Assembly: GCA_036365515.1 (NCBI GenBank)
Contig: CM070877.1
Coordinates: 54,534,475-54,598,474, forward strand
Length of the DNA: 64,000 nt
Reading direction: 5' to 3'
Origin: Torymus aiolomorphi
Taxonomy: Eukaryota > Arthropoda > Insecta > Hymenoptera > Torymidae
Positions 24,464 through 34,110 of this stretch are shown in pieces. The notes below the pieces were generated by a model. That model worked only from the letters and a program-made list of their open reading frames with translations. It did not search any database and had not been told where the DNA came from. The stretch's first letter is position 1, and each line of letters starts with the position of its first letter. A program made the translations under genes and the position numbers.

Positions 24464-24785
24464 GACGAATGAGCTCCCCGACTCGATGCGCCGCTTATAT
24501 ACCCTCGCGGTCTTTCCCCCACCACCGCGCGAGAGCGCTCTGTACAGAGCGCTCTACCCCCACTATCGAAAGCTCCGCCCCCATGGAGCTCGCTGATTGG
24601 CTGACATGCATAGGATTCTTGGAAAAACGGTTTCGACAGGTTGAAAACTGCACAGAGCTCTCTGATTGGCTGACGCAATTTCAAACCGCCATAGAATTCT
24701 TGGAAAAACGCCACGGCGCCCTCTGATTGGTTCTGCACATGCGCGGCGATCTCTATAAAAGGCCAGACGCCGGCCGAGGAGCTCA
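24464..24785. promoter_or_regulatory. Bidirectional promoter with mirrored TATA/initiator pairs
   Basis: Plus strand: TATAAAA at 24754-24760 and initiator GAGCTCATTC with predicted +1 at 24785. Minus strand: TATATAA at 24495-24501 and the same GAGCTCATTC with +1 at 24470. In both, the first T of TATA is 31 nt upstream of the A of TCATT. The region between is GC-richer and holds direct repeats built on CTCTGATTGGCTGA and TTCTTGGAAAAACG. It should drive the minus-strand two-exon gene and the plus-strand polymerase. Confidence 0.75.
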
Positions 24786-24974
24786 TTCCAGTTCAGTGTG
24801 CGCAAGCAACAAGAACTAGTACAATTCGTCCAGGTGCATTGAAAGTATCATATCGCTGTATCCAGGATACGAGCTCTCCTGAGAGGATATACTCCAGAAT
24901 ACCTCCTAGACCTCTACTACGAGAGTAGAAACCCGGCCGAGGACGACCGCGACTTCTAGGATCCGTGCTCTCCG

Positions 24975-25106
24975 GTGAGTTTTCTCCAGGATACCCTCAA
25001 GTAGCTCTCCTACACGTCTACTATCACGAGAAAGTGTCAAGTGAATATTCTACAACGTATTCTTTTGCTATAGCTCGATTACTAATACATTTTGCTTTTT
25101 CCTTAG
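24975..25106 (+). other. 5' UTR intron of the polymerase gene
   Basis: GTGAGT donor at 24975 and TTTTTCCTTAG acceptor ending at 25106, directly before A-ATG (start codon 25108). The pyrimidine-rich acceptor and position between the promoter and ATG support a leader intron. Confidence 0.6.
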
Positions 25107-25107
25107 A

Positions 25108-28100
25108 ATGGCATTGGATAGTCGTGAATCCATCGTGCTCATGCAGCAAGCGTTGGAGCTGATGAGAGGTGGTAATGTGAGCAGCGACATGGCTGAAAGA
25201 TCGGCCAACGTCATAATCGTTGACCACATCGAGACGTACGAGAGACTTCTCCACACCCCAGGCACGAAAGTACACGAGAAGCGAAAATGCGAGTCGGCCA
25301 TCGCTGTACTGTACAGCATACGACAGAGCATGCTGAGCTTCTCTGCGATACGTGGTGTAGGTTTGGCAAGAGTCAGCTTGGATGACGTCAACTCGACCTT
25401 TGATAGCCGCATAAAGACCGGAGTCATCAGCAACCACCAACATCTGGATGCAACAGCATTCCTCGAAGACGCTCGATCCATCTTTATTGCGAAAATACAG
25501 ACCGCTCTCGAGGAACACAACGCACTCAAGGTCAACGCAGTGCTCGCTGCAGAATACACCAAGATCACGGGCAACGAGAAACCAGTGGAAATTTTCTACT
25601 TCAACACAAAGAACGCTCCAATCTACACAACCACCGAACTGAGCGAGTGGTTCGCAGCCAACGTCGAGCAGCCCGTCCTCCGCGAAATGGAGGAATTGCA
25701 GAAACGAGACTCCGGCTGGACACTGCGCTCCATCTTGAACTTGGTTGTGAACGTCAACAAGTTCAATCCCATGAGAGAAAACTCCTAAATACCACTGCCT
25801 GACGAAATAACAAAGAAGAAAGCTTGCATCAACGTGCAAAACGAGGACGATAAGTGCTTCCAGTGGGCTGTACTCTCGGCGCTACATCCAGCTAGCAAAA
25901 ATGCTGTCAGAGTGTGCAAGTATAAGGCATTTGAAGGTGAGTAAACTTCAAGGGTATTGAGTTTCCAGTGTCGCCGAGGCAGATCGCCAAATTCGAGCAA
26001 CAAAATGACGTGTCCATCAATCTGTACATATTGAAGAAGAGTGATGGAAAATTCGAAGTATCACCGTACCATGTTTCAAAAGGCAAGAAGGAGCAACACG
26101 TCAATCTTCTCTTCGTGCAAGACCACTACGTGGGTGAGGATGAAGAGGAGGACGACGACGTAGTGCCCAAATTCCACTACATCTGGATAAAGTATCTCTC
26201 CCGACTAGTTGGAAGGCAACTCAGCTTACGCAATGGTAAGAAGTTCATTTGCGACCGCTGCCTCCACTACTTCAGAAACGATGAAAAATTGAACACTCAC
26301 GAGGTAGACTGCGCTCAGATCAACAAGTGCAAGGTCAAGCTGCCCACGGAGAAGGAAAAGATACTTAAGTTCAAGAATGTCAAAAACAAAGAACGCGTAC
26401 ACTTCATTGTATACGCCGTCTTTGAGTGCGTACTCAAGCCTGTGAGGACAATGAGCGAGCAGGAGGCCTTCAGTGTAGGCTTCTACGTAAAGTGCAGCTT
26501 TGACGAGGCTCGCTGCGGCTACACGAGCTACAGGAAGAACGAGGAGGATGGACAGAATCCAGCAGAATGGTTTGTTGACAAGCTACGAGAGCTCGCCGAG
26601 GAATTGGATAACTCACACAGAATCCTCAGCCAATGGATGGTCTTACACAGCGAGAGAAGGACGACGTCAGGAAGGCCATACACTGCTACATGTGCAGAAA
26701 GCCATTTACCAGCCAGGACAAGAAGGTCAGAGACCACTGCCATCTCACGCGAAAGTAAGTATTTACATTTTTCTCCTCCATCTTACAATTTACTCCTTTT
26801 TCTAATATATTTGTTTATTTTCAGATACAGAGCTCGAGCGCACAACAGTTGCAACATGCACTACCAGGACTCGAGAATTGTGCCAGTGGTTTTCCACAAC
26901 TTGAGCCGTTACGTCTCCCACCTCTTCATCATGGAGATTATAACGCAAATCGGTGGTCGAGGGAGCCTCATCCCTCAGACGAAGGGAAAATATATTTCCT
27001 TCACGAAATATGTCGATGGCACTGAGGTTCAACTCCGATTCATCGACTCGCTTAGCTTCATGCCCTCCTCCCTCGAGAAGTTGGCCTCCTACTTGGACAA
27101 CCTGAAGATCGCTGAACCAGAGTTCAAGAAGAGCTATACTACGGAACAGATAGAGCTACTGAGGAGAAAGGGAGTATTCCCCTACGACTACTTCTCCTCC
27201 CTCGACATCCTGGAGTTGGGAGAACTGTCAACTAAGGAGGATTTTCACAGCAGCCTCTACAACAGCGACATCAGCGAGGAAGACTATCAACACGCCCAGA
27301 AGGTATGGCAATCCTTCGGCATCTAGAGCCTCGGTGAGTACTCCGATCTCTACCTCAAGACAGACGTGCTGCTAGTCGCCGACGTCTTTGAGAACTTCCG
27401 GCACAATTGCCTGGAGGCGTACGGTCTCGACCCGGCGCACTACTGCACCACCCCTGGACTCACTTGGGACGCCATGCTCAAGTAGACCAAGGTCGAGCTG
27501 AAACTGCTCACGGACATCGACATGCTTCTGTTCGTGGAGCGAGGCATCCGGGGTGGTATAAGTCAGTGCTCCAACCGCTACGAAAAGGCCAACAACCGCT
27601 ACATGGGCGACATCTACATCCCTGAGGAGGAGTCTAAATATCTCCTCTACTACGATGTGAATAACCTCTACGGACGGGCCATGATGCAACCCCAGCCCTA
27701 TGGGGGCTTGAATTGTGTCCAGGACGTGGAGCAGCCCAACTTCTGGGATGTGCCCGGCAATCATCACGAGGGCTACATTCTTGAGGTAGACCTGGAGTAC
27801 CCGGAGCACCTTCACGACGCTCACAGAGACTTGCCCCGCTGCCCAGATCACATGGCACCACCTGGTAAGAAACAAGGTAAGTTGCTCACGACTCTGTACG
27901 ACAAAGAGCGCTATATCATCCACTATAGCGCTCTCAAGCAGGCCCTGAAGCACGGCTTGCGCTTGACTAAGTTTCACGGCGCGCTGCGCTTCGATCAAAA
28001 GCCATGGCTGAAGCCGTACATCAACGTGAACAGCGAGAAGAGAAAGAACGCGAAGAATGATTCGAGAAACGCCTCTTCAAGCTGTTCAACAACGCGGTGT

Positions 28101-29106
28101 ACGGCAAGACCATGGAGAACGAGCGCAAGCGGGTGGACGTCAAGCTGGTGCGCAAGTGAGAGGGGCGCTATGGGGCCGAGGCCCTCATAGCCAAGCCAAA
28201 CTTCCACAGCACAGCCGTCTTCAGGGAGAACCTGGTGGCCATCCAACTCAGTCGTACGGAGGTCACCGTCAGGAAGCCGGTAACGTGGGCCTCGCAATCT
28301 TGGATCTTTCCAAGACCCTCGTATACCGGTTCCACTACGAATACATGCAGCGCACTGTGGGTGAGTCGTCGAAGCTGATGTATACCGATACGGACATCCT
28401 GATCTACGAGATCCGCGGCTTCGACATGTACGAAACCATGAAACGCGACCTTCATGAGTTCGACACTCCGGACTTCTCCGAGGACAACCAAGTTGGTAAA
28501 CCTCGCGCGAAAAAGAAGGTAGACGGACTCATGAAGGACGAATGCAATGGCAACATCATGTTGGAGTTCGTGGGCCTTCGCTGTAAGATGTACGGTGTCC
28601 GTATCGAAGGCCAGAAAACCACCAAGAAGGCCAAGGGTGTTCAGTCTTCGGTCGTTAAGACCAACATCAGCTTCGAGGACTACGTGCGCTGCCTGCGTGA
28701 GCAGCAGGTGCTGGCAAAGGAGCAGCGCAACATACGCTTCCGCCTGCACATCATCCGCACGGAGAAGGTGCAGAAGATCGCGCTCAGCCCCCACGACGAC
28801 AAGCGCCATCTGGCGCTTGGCGAGACGGATAGTCTCCCGTGGGGGCACTTCATCCGCGAGTGCGAGATGACGCTGCGCAATGGTGGGGCGTGCATGTGCG
28901 GGCAGGTCTCGACGTGCTCCGATCAGTCAGCGAGCTCCAGCCAATTAGCGAACTCCCCCACTCCCACAGCAACGGCTACGGCGGCTCGAGGAGTGGAGGG
29001 GAGGCCGGTTCTTAAGACGCTACAGCCAGCCGGAGTCATCAGTCGCTCGAAGGAGCTCCAGAAGAAGAAGCACTCCGTCACAGTTATCTCCGAACCTCTG
29101 AAGTAG
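25108..29106 (+). pseudogene. Polinton/adintovirus-like DNA polymerase B (broken)
   Basis: Family-B, protein-primed-type polymerase. From N to C: a helical N-terminal region (25108-25788); a CFQWAVLSALHP segment typical of the insect versions (about 25855); a C2H2 finger FICDRC...HEVDC (26250-26315); a CYMC...RDHCH...AHNSCN endonuclease-VII-like zinc motif (26680-26860) split by an intron; pol motif A YYDVNNLYG (27650); motif [14 protein letters not shown] (28080-28115); motif C MYTDTDI (28378-28398), where family members usually have DTDS. Stops lie at 25786, 27324 and 27483 and a TGA near 28156. Frameshifts lie near 25940, 26630 and 28060. Its C-terminal third is repeated inverted at 31122-32129. 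Confidence 0.8.
26755..26824 (+). other. 70-nt spliceosomal intron inside the polymerase gene
   Basis: GTAAGT donor at 26755 and TTATTTTCAG acceptor to 26824. Splicing joins HCHLTRK to YRARAH in phase and completes the zinc motif; unspliced, the frame is broken. Confidence 0.75.
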
Positions 29107-29140
29107 AGGGTTAGGATCCAGGACTAAAGAACAACCTGAG

Positions 29141-29212
29141 GTAAATACTTTACACACACGCTCTCTCTCTCCCTCTGTCCCCCATAATAATTATGTTTTT
29201 TTCATTTTCTAG
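29141..29212 (+). other. Leader intron before the small ORF, copy 1
   Basis: GTAAAT donor at 29141 after CCTGAG; TTCATTTTCTAG acceptor immediately before the ATG at 29213. The inverted copy has the equivalent intron at 30977-31082 with an expanded GAGAGG run. Confidence 0.6.
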
Positions 29213-29470
29213 ATGGATCTATCAGCAATTAATGAAATTGCCCGTGGAGGCTTTCTGCCGACAAAGAAGCTGTCCGACGTGGATCACGATCACAGCTTCA
29301 TGGTAGTGACATTGAGGCGCGTCAAGACCAAATATGGACCGAAGTATGTGGCCAACTTAGAAGACAAGTTCCAGATCTTCCTGCCCAGCCGAGTATGTTC
29401 AGCACTGGAGAAGGACGAAGATATGTTCAACAACATGGCGGAGTCTGCCAACAAACTCAGCTCTTTATAA
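29213..29470 (+). CDS. Small conserved Polinton-associated protein, copy 1
   Basis: An open 85-residue frame beginning MDLSAIN. It contains SFMVVTLRRV, KYVANLEDKFQ and FLPSRV, ending near MFNNMAESAN. It follows the polymerase gene by about 110 nt, after a leader intron, and is followed by a two-hairpin element (29574). A second copy (30683-30976, minus) is also open and differs by single-residue changes and one Gly deletion, so the frame survived while adjacent genes decayed. Family unknown to me; a compact basic, possibly nucleic-acid-binding protein is only a guess. Confidence 0.6.
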   Translation: MDLSAINEIARGGFLPTKKLSDVDHDHSFMVVTLRRVKTKYGPKYVANLEDKFQIFLPSRVCSALEKDEDMFNNMAESANKLSSL

Positions 29471-29573
29471 CATGTAAAAATAGTGGTGTTGAATTTAATA
29501 TTGTATAAAAAAAAATAAATAAAAAAAGAAATAAAAAAATTAAAAAAAAATAATAATAAAAAAGGAAGTTCAT

Positions 29574-29633
29574 GGAGAGGTAGCTGCTTATGGTTGTACT
29601 TCACAGGTGAGAGCGATGGTTGGGGCTCTCATC
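29574..29633 (+). promoter_or_regulatory. Two-hairpin 3' element, copy B
   Basis: Hairpin I: GAGGTA/TACTTC (one G-U). Hairpin II: TGAGAGC/GCTCTCA, extended by G-U and G-C pairs, closing loop GATGGTTGGG (29615-29624). It lies about 100 nt past the stop of the small ORF and between it and the convergent integrase gene. Confidence 0.7.
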
Positions 29634-29657
29634 ACTTCCAAAAAAAAAAAATTTTTT

Positions 29658-30377
29658 TTACAAGTTTGTTTTATCAATCCAACTGTTATGAGAACTATCA
29701 AATCCCAGCCATTTAACGTAAACTTCATTACCACGTTTTTTCACAATTTTTTCCACTAGATACACATCTGAATACTTAACCTTTTGTAATTCCTCTTCGT
29801 AGAAACCTCCACTTATAGACTGTTCACGATAATCCTTCAAATGATAAGTAACAGGGTTTGTAGCGGCTACTTCTGTTATGCTGAATATCTCCGTTGACCA
29901 GCTTGGTGTATATCCTTTTTCGAAAACTCGTTTGACTCTGCTCACACGTACCTTGTCACCAACATGAAATTTAGGCTTCTTTTTATGCTGGACAATATTC
30001 TGTTTCATTCTACTACTGTTCTCCGTCACATCTATAGGCTTCATTCCAGTTGTTCTGTGTTTTCTCTCATTGTAAACTGTCAAAAAATCGGGTAAGATAT
30101 CTAACCACTTGTAGTTTCCACGTAGACTGAATTTTTTCCACATCTCATTCTTCAACGTCCGATTGAAGCGTTCGCATTCGAAGCTTTGAGATTGCTGTAC
30201 GTCGAGTAGATATTTATCTTGTACTTTGTCATGAGGACTTCGAATTTCTTGTTGTAGAATTCCTTTCCTCTGTCGGTATGGAGATTCTTCGGCACTCGAC
30301 CACTTTCGCGCAACACAGACTTCATAGCTGCTGCTACAAACCCTGTTACTTATCATTTGAAGGATTATCGTGAACAA
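29658..30377 (-). pseudogene. Polinton-type integrase with chromodomain (truncated)
   Basis: A retroviral-type (rve) integrase C-terminal half. It has the Asn/Arg-rich ERFNRTLKNEMW helix carrying the catalytic Glu, the YNERKHRTTGMKP segment, an FHVGDKVRV SH3-like strand and a C-terminal chromodomain (VYLVEKIVKKRGNEVYVKWLG). A D-R-G-K-E-F catalytic-Asp motif is visible just upstream in another frame (about 30265), so at least one frameshift is present. It is convergent with the small ORF. The gene is cut at about 30330, where the inverted copy begins. Confidence 0.75.
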
Positions 30378-30563
30378 TCCATAAGTGGAGGTTTCTACGA
30401 AGAGGAATTACAAAAGGTTAAGTATTCTGATGTGTATCTGGTGGAAAAAATTGTGAAAAAACATGGTAATGAAATTTACGTTAAATGGCTGGGATTTGAT
30501 AGTTCTCACAAGAGTTGGATTGATAAATCAAACTTGAAAAAACAATTTTTTTTTTGGAAGTGA
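30328..30563 (+). pseudogene. Integrase C-terminal fragment, inverted copy
   Basis: Repeats the last 68 or so codons of the minus-strand integrase, chiefly the chromodomain (VYLVEKIVKKHGNEIYVKWLG), in opposite orientation. Homology starts abruptly at GCTACAAACCCTG (about 30328), matching about 29870 on the other strand. This marks one breakpoint of the inverted duplication. Confidence 0.75.
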
Positions 30564-30621
30564 TGAGAGCCCCAACCATCGCTCTCACCTGCGAGGTACA
30601 ACCATAAGCAGCTACCTCTCC
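30562..30621 (-). promoter_or_regulatory. Two-hairpin 3' element, copy C
   Basis: On the minus strand: GAGGTA/TACCTC hairpin, then the TGAGAGC/GCTCTCA stem with loop GATGGTTGGG. It is the inverted twin of copy B and lies past the stop of the minus-strand small ORF. Confidence 0.7.
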
Positions 30622-30682
30622 ATGAACTTCCTTTTTTATTATTATTTTTTTATTTTTTTATTTTTATTTTTATTAATTTTTT

Positions 30683-30976
30683 TTATACAATATTAAATTC
30701 AACACCACTATTTTTACATGTTATAAAGAGCTTGAGTGTGTTGGCAGACTCCGCCATGTTGTTGAACATATCTTCGTCCTTCTCCAGTGCTGAACATACT
30801 CGGCTGGGCAGGAAGTTCTGGAACTTGTCTTCCAAGTTGGCCACATACTTCGGTCCATATTTGGTCTTGACGCGCCTCAATGTCATTACCATGAAGCTGT
30901 GATCGTGCTCCACGTCGGACAGTTTCTTTGTCGGCAGAAAGCCACGGGCAATTGCATTAATTGCTGATAGATCCAT
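30683..30976 (-). CDS. Small conserved Polinton-associated protein, copy 2
   Basis: A 97-residue open frame starting MDLSAIN, parallel to the copy at 29213-29470. It has SFMVMTLRRV, KYVANLEDKFQ and FLPSRV. A change near the end extends the C-terminus by about 12 residues. A leader intron (30977-31082) precedes the ATG. Product unknown. Confidence 0.55.
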   Translation of the reverse strand: MDLSAINAIARGFLPTKKLSDVEHDHSFMVMTLRRVKTKYGPKYVANLEDKFQNFLPSRVCSALEKDEDMFNNMAESANTLKLFITCKNSGVEFNIV

Positions 30977-31002
30977 CTAGAAAATGAAATAAACATGATT
31001 AT

Positions 31003-31072
31003 TATGGGAGAGAGAGAGGGAGAGAGGGAGAGAGGGAGAGAGGGAGAGAGGGAGAGAGAGAGAGAGAGAGTA
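31003..31072. repeat. (GAGAGG)n / (GA)n simple repeat
   Basis: Expanded GA-rich run within the leader intron of the small ORF copy 2. The matching region of copy 1 has only a short CTCTCTCT tract. Confidence 0.85.
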
Positions 31073-31121
31073 AAGTATTTACCTCAGGCTGTTCCTTAGT
31101 CCTGGATTCTAACCCGATTCT

Positions 31122-32129
31122 TCAGAGGTTCGGAGATTTGGCGGAGTGCTTCTTCTTCTGAAGCTCCTTCGAGCGACTGATGACACCGGCTGGCTGCAAC
31201 GCCTTAAATACCGGCCACCCCGCCACTCCTCGAGCCGCCGTGGCCGCTACTGCGGGAGTGGGGGAGCTCGCTGATTGGCTGGAGCTCGCTGACTGGTCGG
31301 AGCAAGTCGAGACCTGCCCGTACTTGCACGCCCCACCATTGCGCAGCATCATCTCGCACTCGCGGATGGAGAAGTGCCCCCACGGAAGACTATCCGTCTC
31401 GCTAAGCACCAGATGGCGTTTGTCGTCGTGGGGGCTGAGCGCGATCTTCTGCTCCTTCTCCGTGCGGATGACGTGCAGGCGGGAGCGTATGTTGCGCTGC
31501 TCCTTTTCCAGCACCTGCTGCTCACACAGGCAGCGCACGTAGTCCTCGAAGCTGATGTTGGCCTTAACGACCGAGGACTGGACACCCTTGGCCTTCTTGA
31601 TGGTTTTCTGGCCTTCGATACGGACACCGAACATCTTACTATGAAGGCCCACGAACTCCAACATGACGTTGCCATTGCATTCGTCCTTCATGAGTCCGAC
31701 TACCTTCTTATTCGTGCGAGGTATACCAAATTGGTTGTCCTCGGCGAAGTCCGAAGTGTCGAACTCATGAAGGTCGCGCTTCATGGTTTCGTACACGTCC
31801 AAACCGTGGACCTCGTAGATGAGGCTGTTCGTATCGGTATACATCAGCTTCGACGACTCACCAACAGTGCGCTGTATGTATTCGTAGTGGAACCGGTATA
31901 CGAGGGTCTTGGAAAGATCCAAGACTGCGAGGCCCACGTATACCGGCTTCCTGATGGTGACCTCCGTACGACTGAGTTGGACGGCCACCAGGTCCTTCCT
32001 GAAGACGGCTGTGCTGCGGAAGTTTGGCTTGGCTATGAGGGCCTCGACCTCATAGCGCTCCTCCCACTTGCGCACCAGCTTGACGTCCACCCGCTTGCGC
32101 ACGTTCTCCATGGTCTTGCCGTACACCAC
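31122..32129 (-). pseudogene. DNA polymerase B C-terminal third, inverted copy
   Basis: An uninterrupted frame homologous to the polymerase from motif B (VYGKTMEN, 32129) to the C-terminus. Motif C reads MYTDTNS, so the second catalytic Asp is Asn; the other copy has DTDI instead. Upstream of 32129 the homology ends abruptly in a GC-rich palindrome (32143-32197), so the frame has lost the N-terminal two thirds. The tail (CSDQ...ELQKKKHS) matches copy 1. Confidence 0.75.
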
Positions 32130-32142
32130 GTTAGTAGGTAAA

Positions 32143-32197
32143 CAGTGGCGGTTCTGGGCCACTTCCTGGAATTCCAGGTGGCCCAGAACCACCACTG
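32143..32197. repeat. GC-rich 20-bp-arm palindrome at the polymerase breakpoint
   Basis: Arms 32143-32162 and 32178-32197 pair with one mismatch (GGTTCTGGGCCAC against its complement). An inner CCTGGAATTCCAGG palindrome lies between. It sits exactly where polymerase homology stops. Confidence 0.8.
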
Positions 32198-32500
32198 GGG
32201 TCTCTGGAACATGCGTGTTTCAGAATTGCACGAGGTGCGTTAACCAAGAAGTGGCCCAGAACCCCACAGGGTTTCTAGAGTTGTAGGAGGCTAGTTAATC
32301 CAAGTGGCCCAGAACCCCCACAGGGTTTTGAGGTGGGAGGTTTGGAGTTGTAGGAGGTTAGATAATCCATCGAGCATCCTGCGGCCAGCTGTGGCGCTGC
32401 GAGCGGCCTGCGGTTGGCGCTGCGTGCGGTCAGCTGTCAGTGGCATGGAGGCCACCATGCGCGTCTGAACTCGTTTGATCGACAAATTAATTTGTAAGAG
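32198..32500. repeat. GTGGCCCAGAACCCC repeat region
   Basis: Tandem, imperfect units carry GTGGCCCAGAACCCC, CAGGGTTTCTAGAGTTGTAG and GGAGGCTAGTTAA, followed by a CAGCTGTGGCGCTGCGAG-rich segment. It is the inverted counterpart of 63760-64000. It may be terminal or intergenic DNA of the Polinton-like element. Confidence 0.7.
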
Positions 32501-32507
32501 AGGAGGA

Positions 32508-32566
32508 ATGTAGGCCCCAACCATCGCCTACATCTGTGAGGTACCCCATTTAATTAATACCCCTCC
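32508..32566 (-). promoter_or_regulatory. Two-hairpin 3' element, copy D
   Basis: On the minus strand hairpin I is GGGGTA/TACCTC (one G-U). Hairpin II is ATGTAGGC/GCCTACAT around GATGGTTGGG. Relative to copies B and C, three consecutive stem pairs differ, each compensated on the other side. Confidence 0.75.
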
Positions 32567-32662
32567 AAAGTTAACCTCTCTTACATGTATCTGTTGAAAA
32601 CTAACAGTTTCTGAGACTTCTTCCCAATCCATAAAAATGTCATCAAAGTAGAACATCTTCAT
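32528..32662 (-). CDS. Short ORF upstream of element D (left arm)
   Basis: A 44-codon frame starting MKMFYFDDIF (alternative ATG at 32656) that runs into the conserved hairpin, ending in TAG within it. A GTAAGA donor-like site inside suggests the real gene may be spliced. The right-arm copy (63592) has a one-base deletion. In this copy the TATA promoter present at 63522 is deleted. Product unknown. Confidence 0.35.
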   Translation of the reverse strand: MKMFYFDDIFMDWEEVSETVSFQQIHVREVNFGGVLIKWGTSQM

Positions 32663-32733
32663 TTGTTTTGACCCATTTCACTCTAGACGTGGCAGAAGAA
32701 TGAGCAACGAGTTGTGATTAGTTCCCCACCTCT

Positions 32734-33024
32734 CTAAACAAGCTTCTTCACATCCCCACTCACTGGATTATACTGAACAATACGATCGTGTAAAATCAAG
32801 CAGTAGACTGATGTTCCCTCTGGAAAGTTATCGTGAGCCTCAAATTCAAGACGCACATCTACAGGAGCGCTCTTTATGGACTCATTCTGTTTGGAATAGT
32901 CTATAACTATGAGTGGCATGTGATTGATAAAGGCCGCCTTATTTAGCAAAGGCTCAGGATATTTTTCAAAGTAGAAAGCTTAAAAATTGACGTACATATC
33001 GTAAAGAAGAGCATATTCGAGCAT
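32734..33024 (-). pseudogene. Capsid-like protein C-terminal fragment (left arm)
   Basis: The frame reads MLEYALLYDMY near 33024, has a TAA, then YFEKYPEPLLNKAAF, MPLIVIDYSKQNES, PVDVRLEF and AYCLILHDR-type strands ending VKKLV. I associate this C-terminal signature with a putative structural (capsid) protein in insect Polinton-like elements; this is from memory and only moderately certain. The right-arm copy at 63133-63419 has a stop at the same codon (TGA) plus a 4-nt deletion. Confidence 0.45.
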
Positions 33025-33339
33025 CCTACTGCATGCGATATGTGCTGCGGCGTTGCCACGTGCTGGATGCCGCCATAGTTTGTTTTGTAGGTTAGGTTAT
33101 AAAAAATTTGTAGCTTAAGTTCTATATAAATGTTACTTTAAAGAATAATATTAATACAGATATTCGAATATCTTGAATACTTTTATATTAATACTTATGT
33201 TTTTATTTCAAACGTAACACGTAACCTATAATATTCCCCAACCTATCATTACTTTTATATTTACCATACTTAAAATTTATGCTATTCATTTATATTAATA
33301 ACTTATGGTTCTAAATTTTTTCACTATTTTAAAACTTGT

Positions 33340-34110
33340 TCTACTATAATGAAGCATTAATAATAAAAATTGAAGTCCTCTTGTTTATTTCTTGATTTCT
33401 TAAAATTTTTGGCATAGGGTCTTTGGTGATTTTATTAAAAGCTTTTGATATTATATTTCCAAGTAGCATAATCTCTTCAATTGTAGAATATACACCTACA
33501 CATCAAATTTCAGCTCAATATCTTGGTTACAGCCAGAGTTATGATGTACCACCCATTACAATGAGATGCATACATCGTATGCATTTATATCAATGTTTTA
33601 TTATTCTATATCATTAGTTTAAAGCTTGTTGTACTGTAATTAAGCATTATGAATAAAAATTGAGGTTAAAAAGCTGATTTTTCAGATTTCTTAAAATTTT
33701 TGGCATAAAGTCATAGGTGATTTTTCTAAAACCTTTTATAATCATATTCCTGAGTAGCTTATTCTCTTTAATTATAGAATATATATCTACAGACAAAATT
33801 TCAGCTTGGTATCATGATTACAACCAGAGCTGTGACACTTTATTTAAAAGGGTTTCAACTCCGAACAAATGAAAAATCAGGTTTCATAATACTAAATTTC
33901 ATCGTATACATTTATATCAATATTTTACTGTTCTACATCATTTGTTTTACTATTTTAAAGCTTGCTTTAATTGAATAAAGCATTAGTAAGAAAAGGGAAT
34001 CTCTCATAGTTACTTTAAAGATTTCTCAATTTTCAGACATAGAGTCATTGGCGATTTTGTGAAAACCTTTTACAATCATGTTCCTGAGTAGTTTTTCTTC
34101 TTTAATTATA
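33340..34110. repeat. Imperfect tandem repeat, about 0.3-kb units (left arm)
   Basis: Three diverged units each contain TTGGCATA..GTC, AAAAGCTTTTGATATTATATTCC-like, TCTTCAATTGTAGAATATA and CAAATTTCAGCT blocks. The inverted counterpart is 62020-62800. Non-coding. Confidence 0.65.

Noticed and set aside
31180..32141. Plus-strand frames across the inverted polymerase copy
   Set aside because: Antisense shadows of the minus-strand polymerase homology, mirrored by those at 28168-28848.
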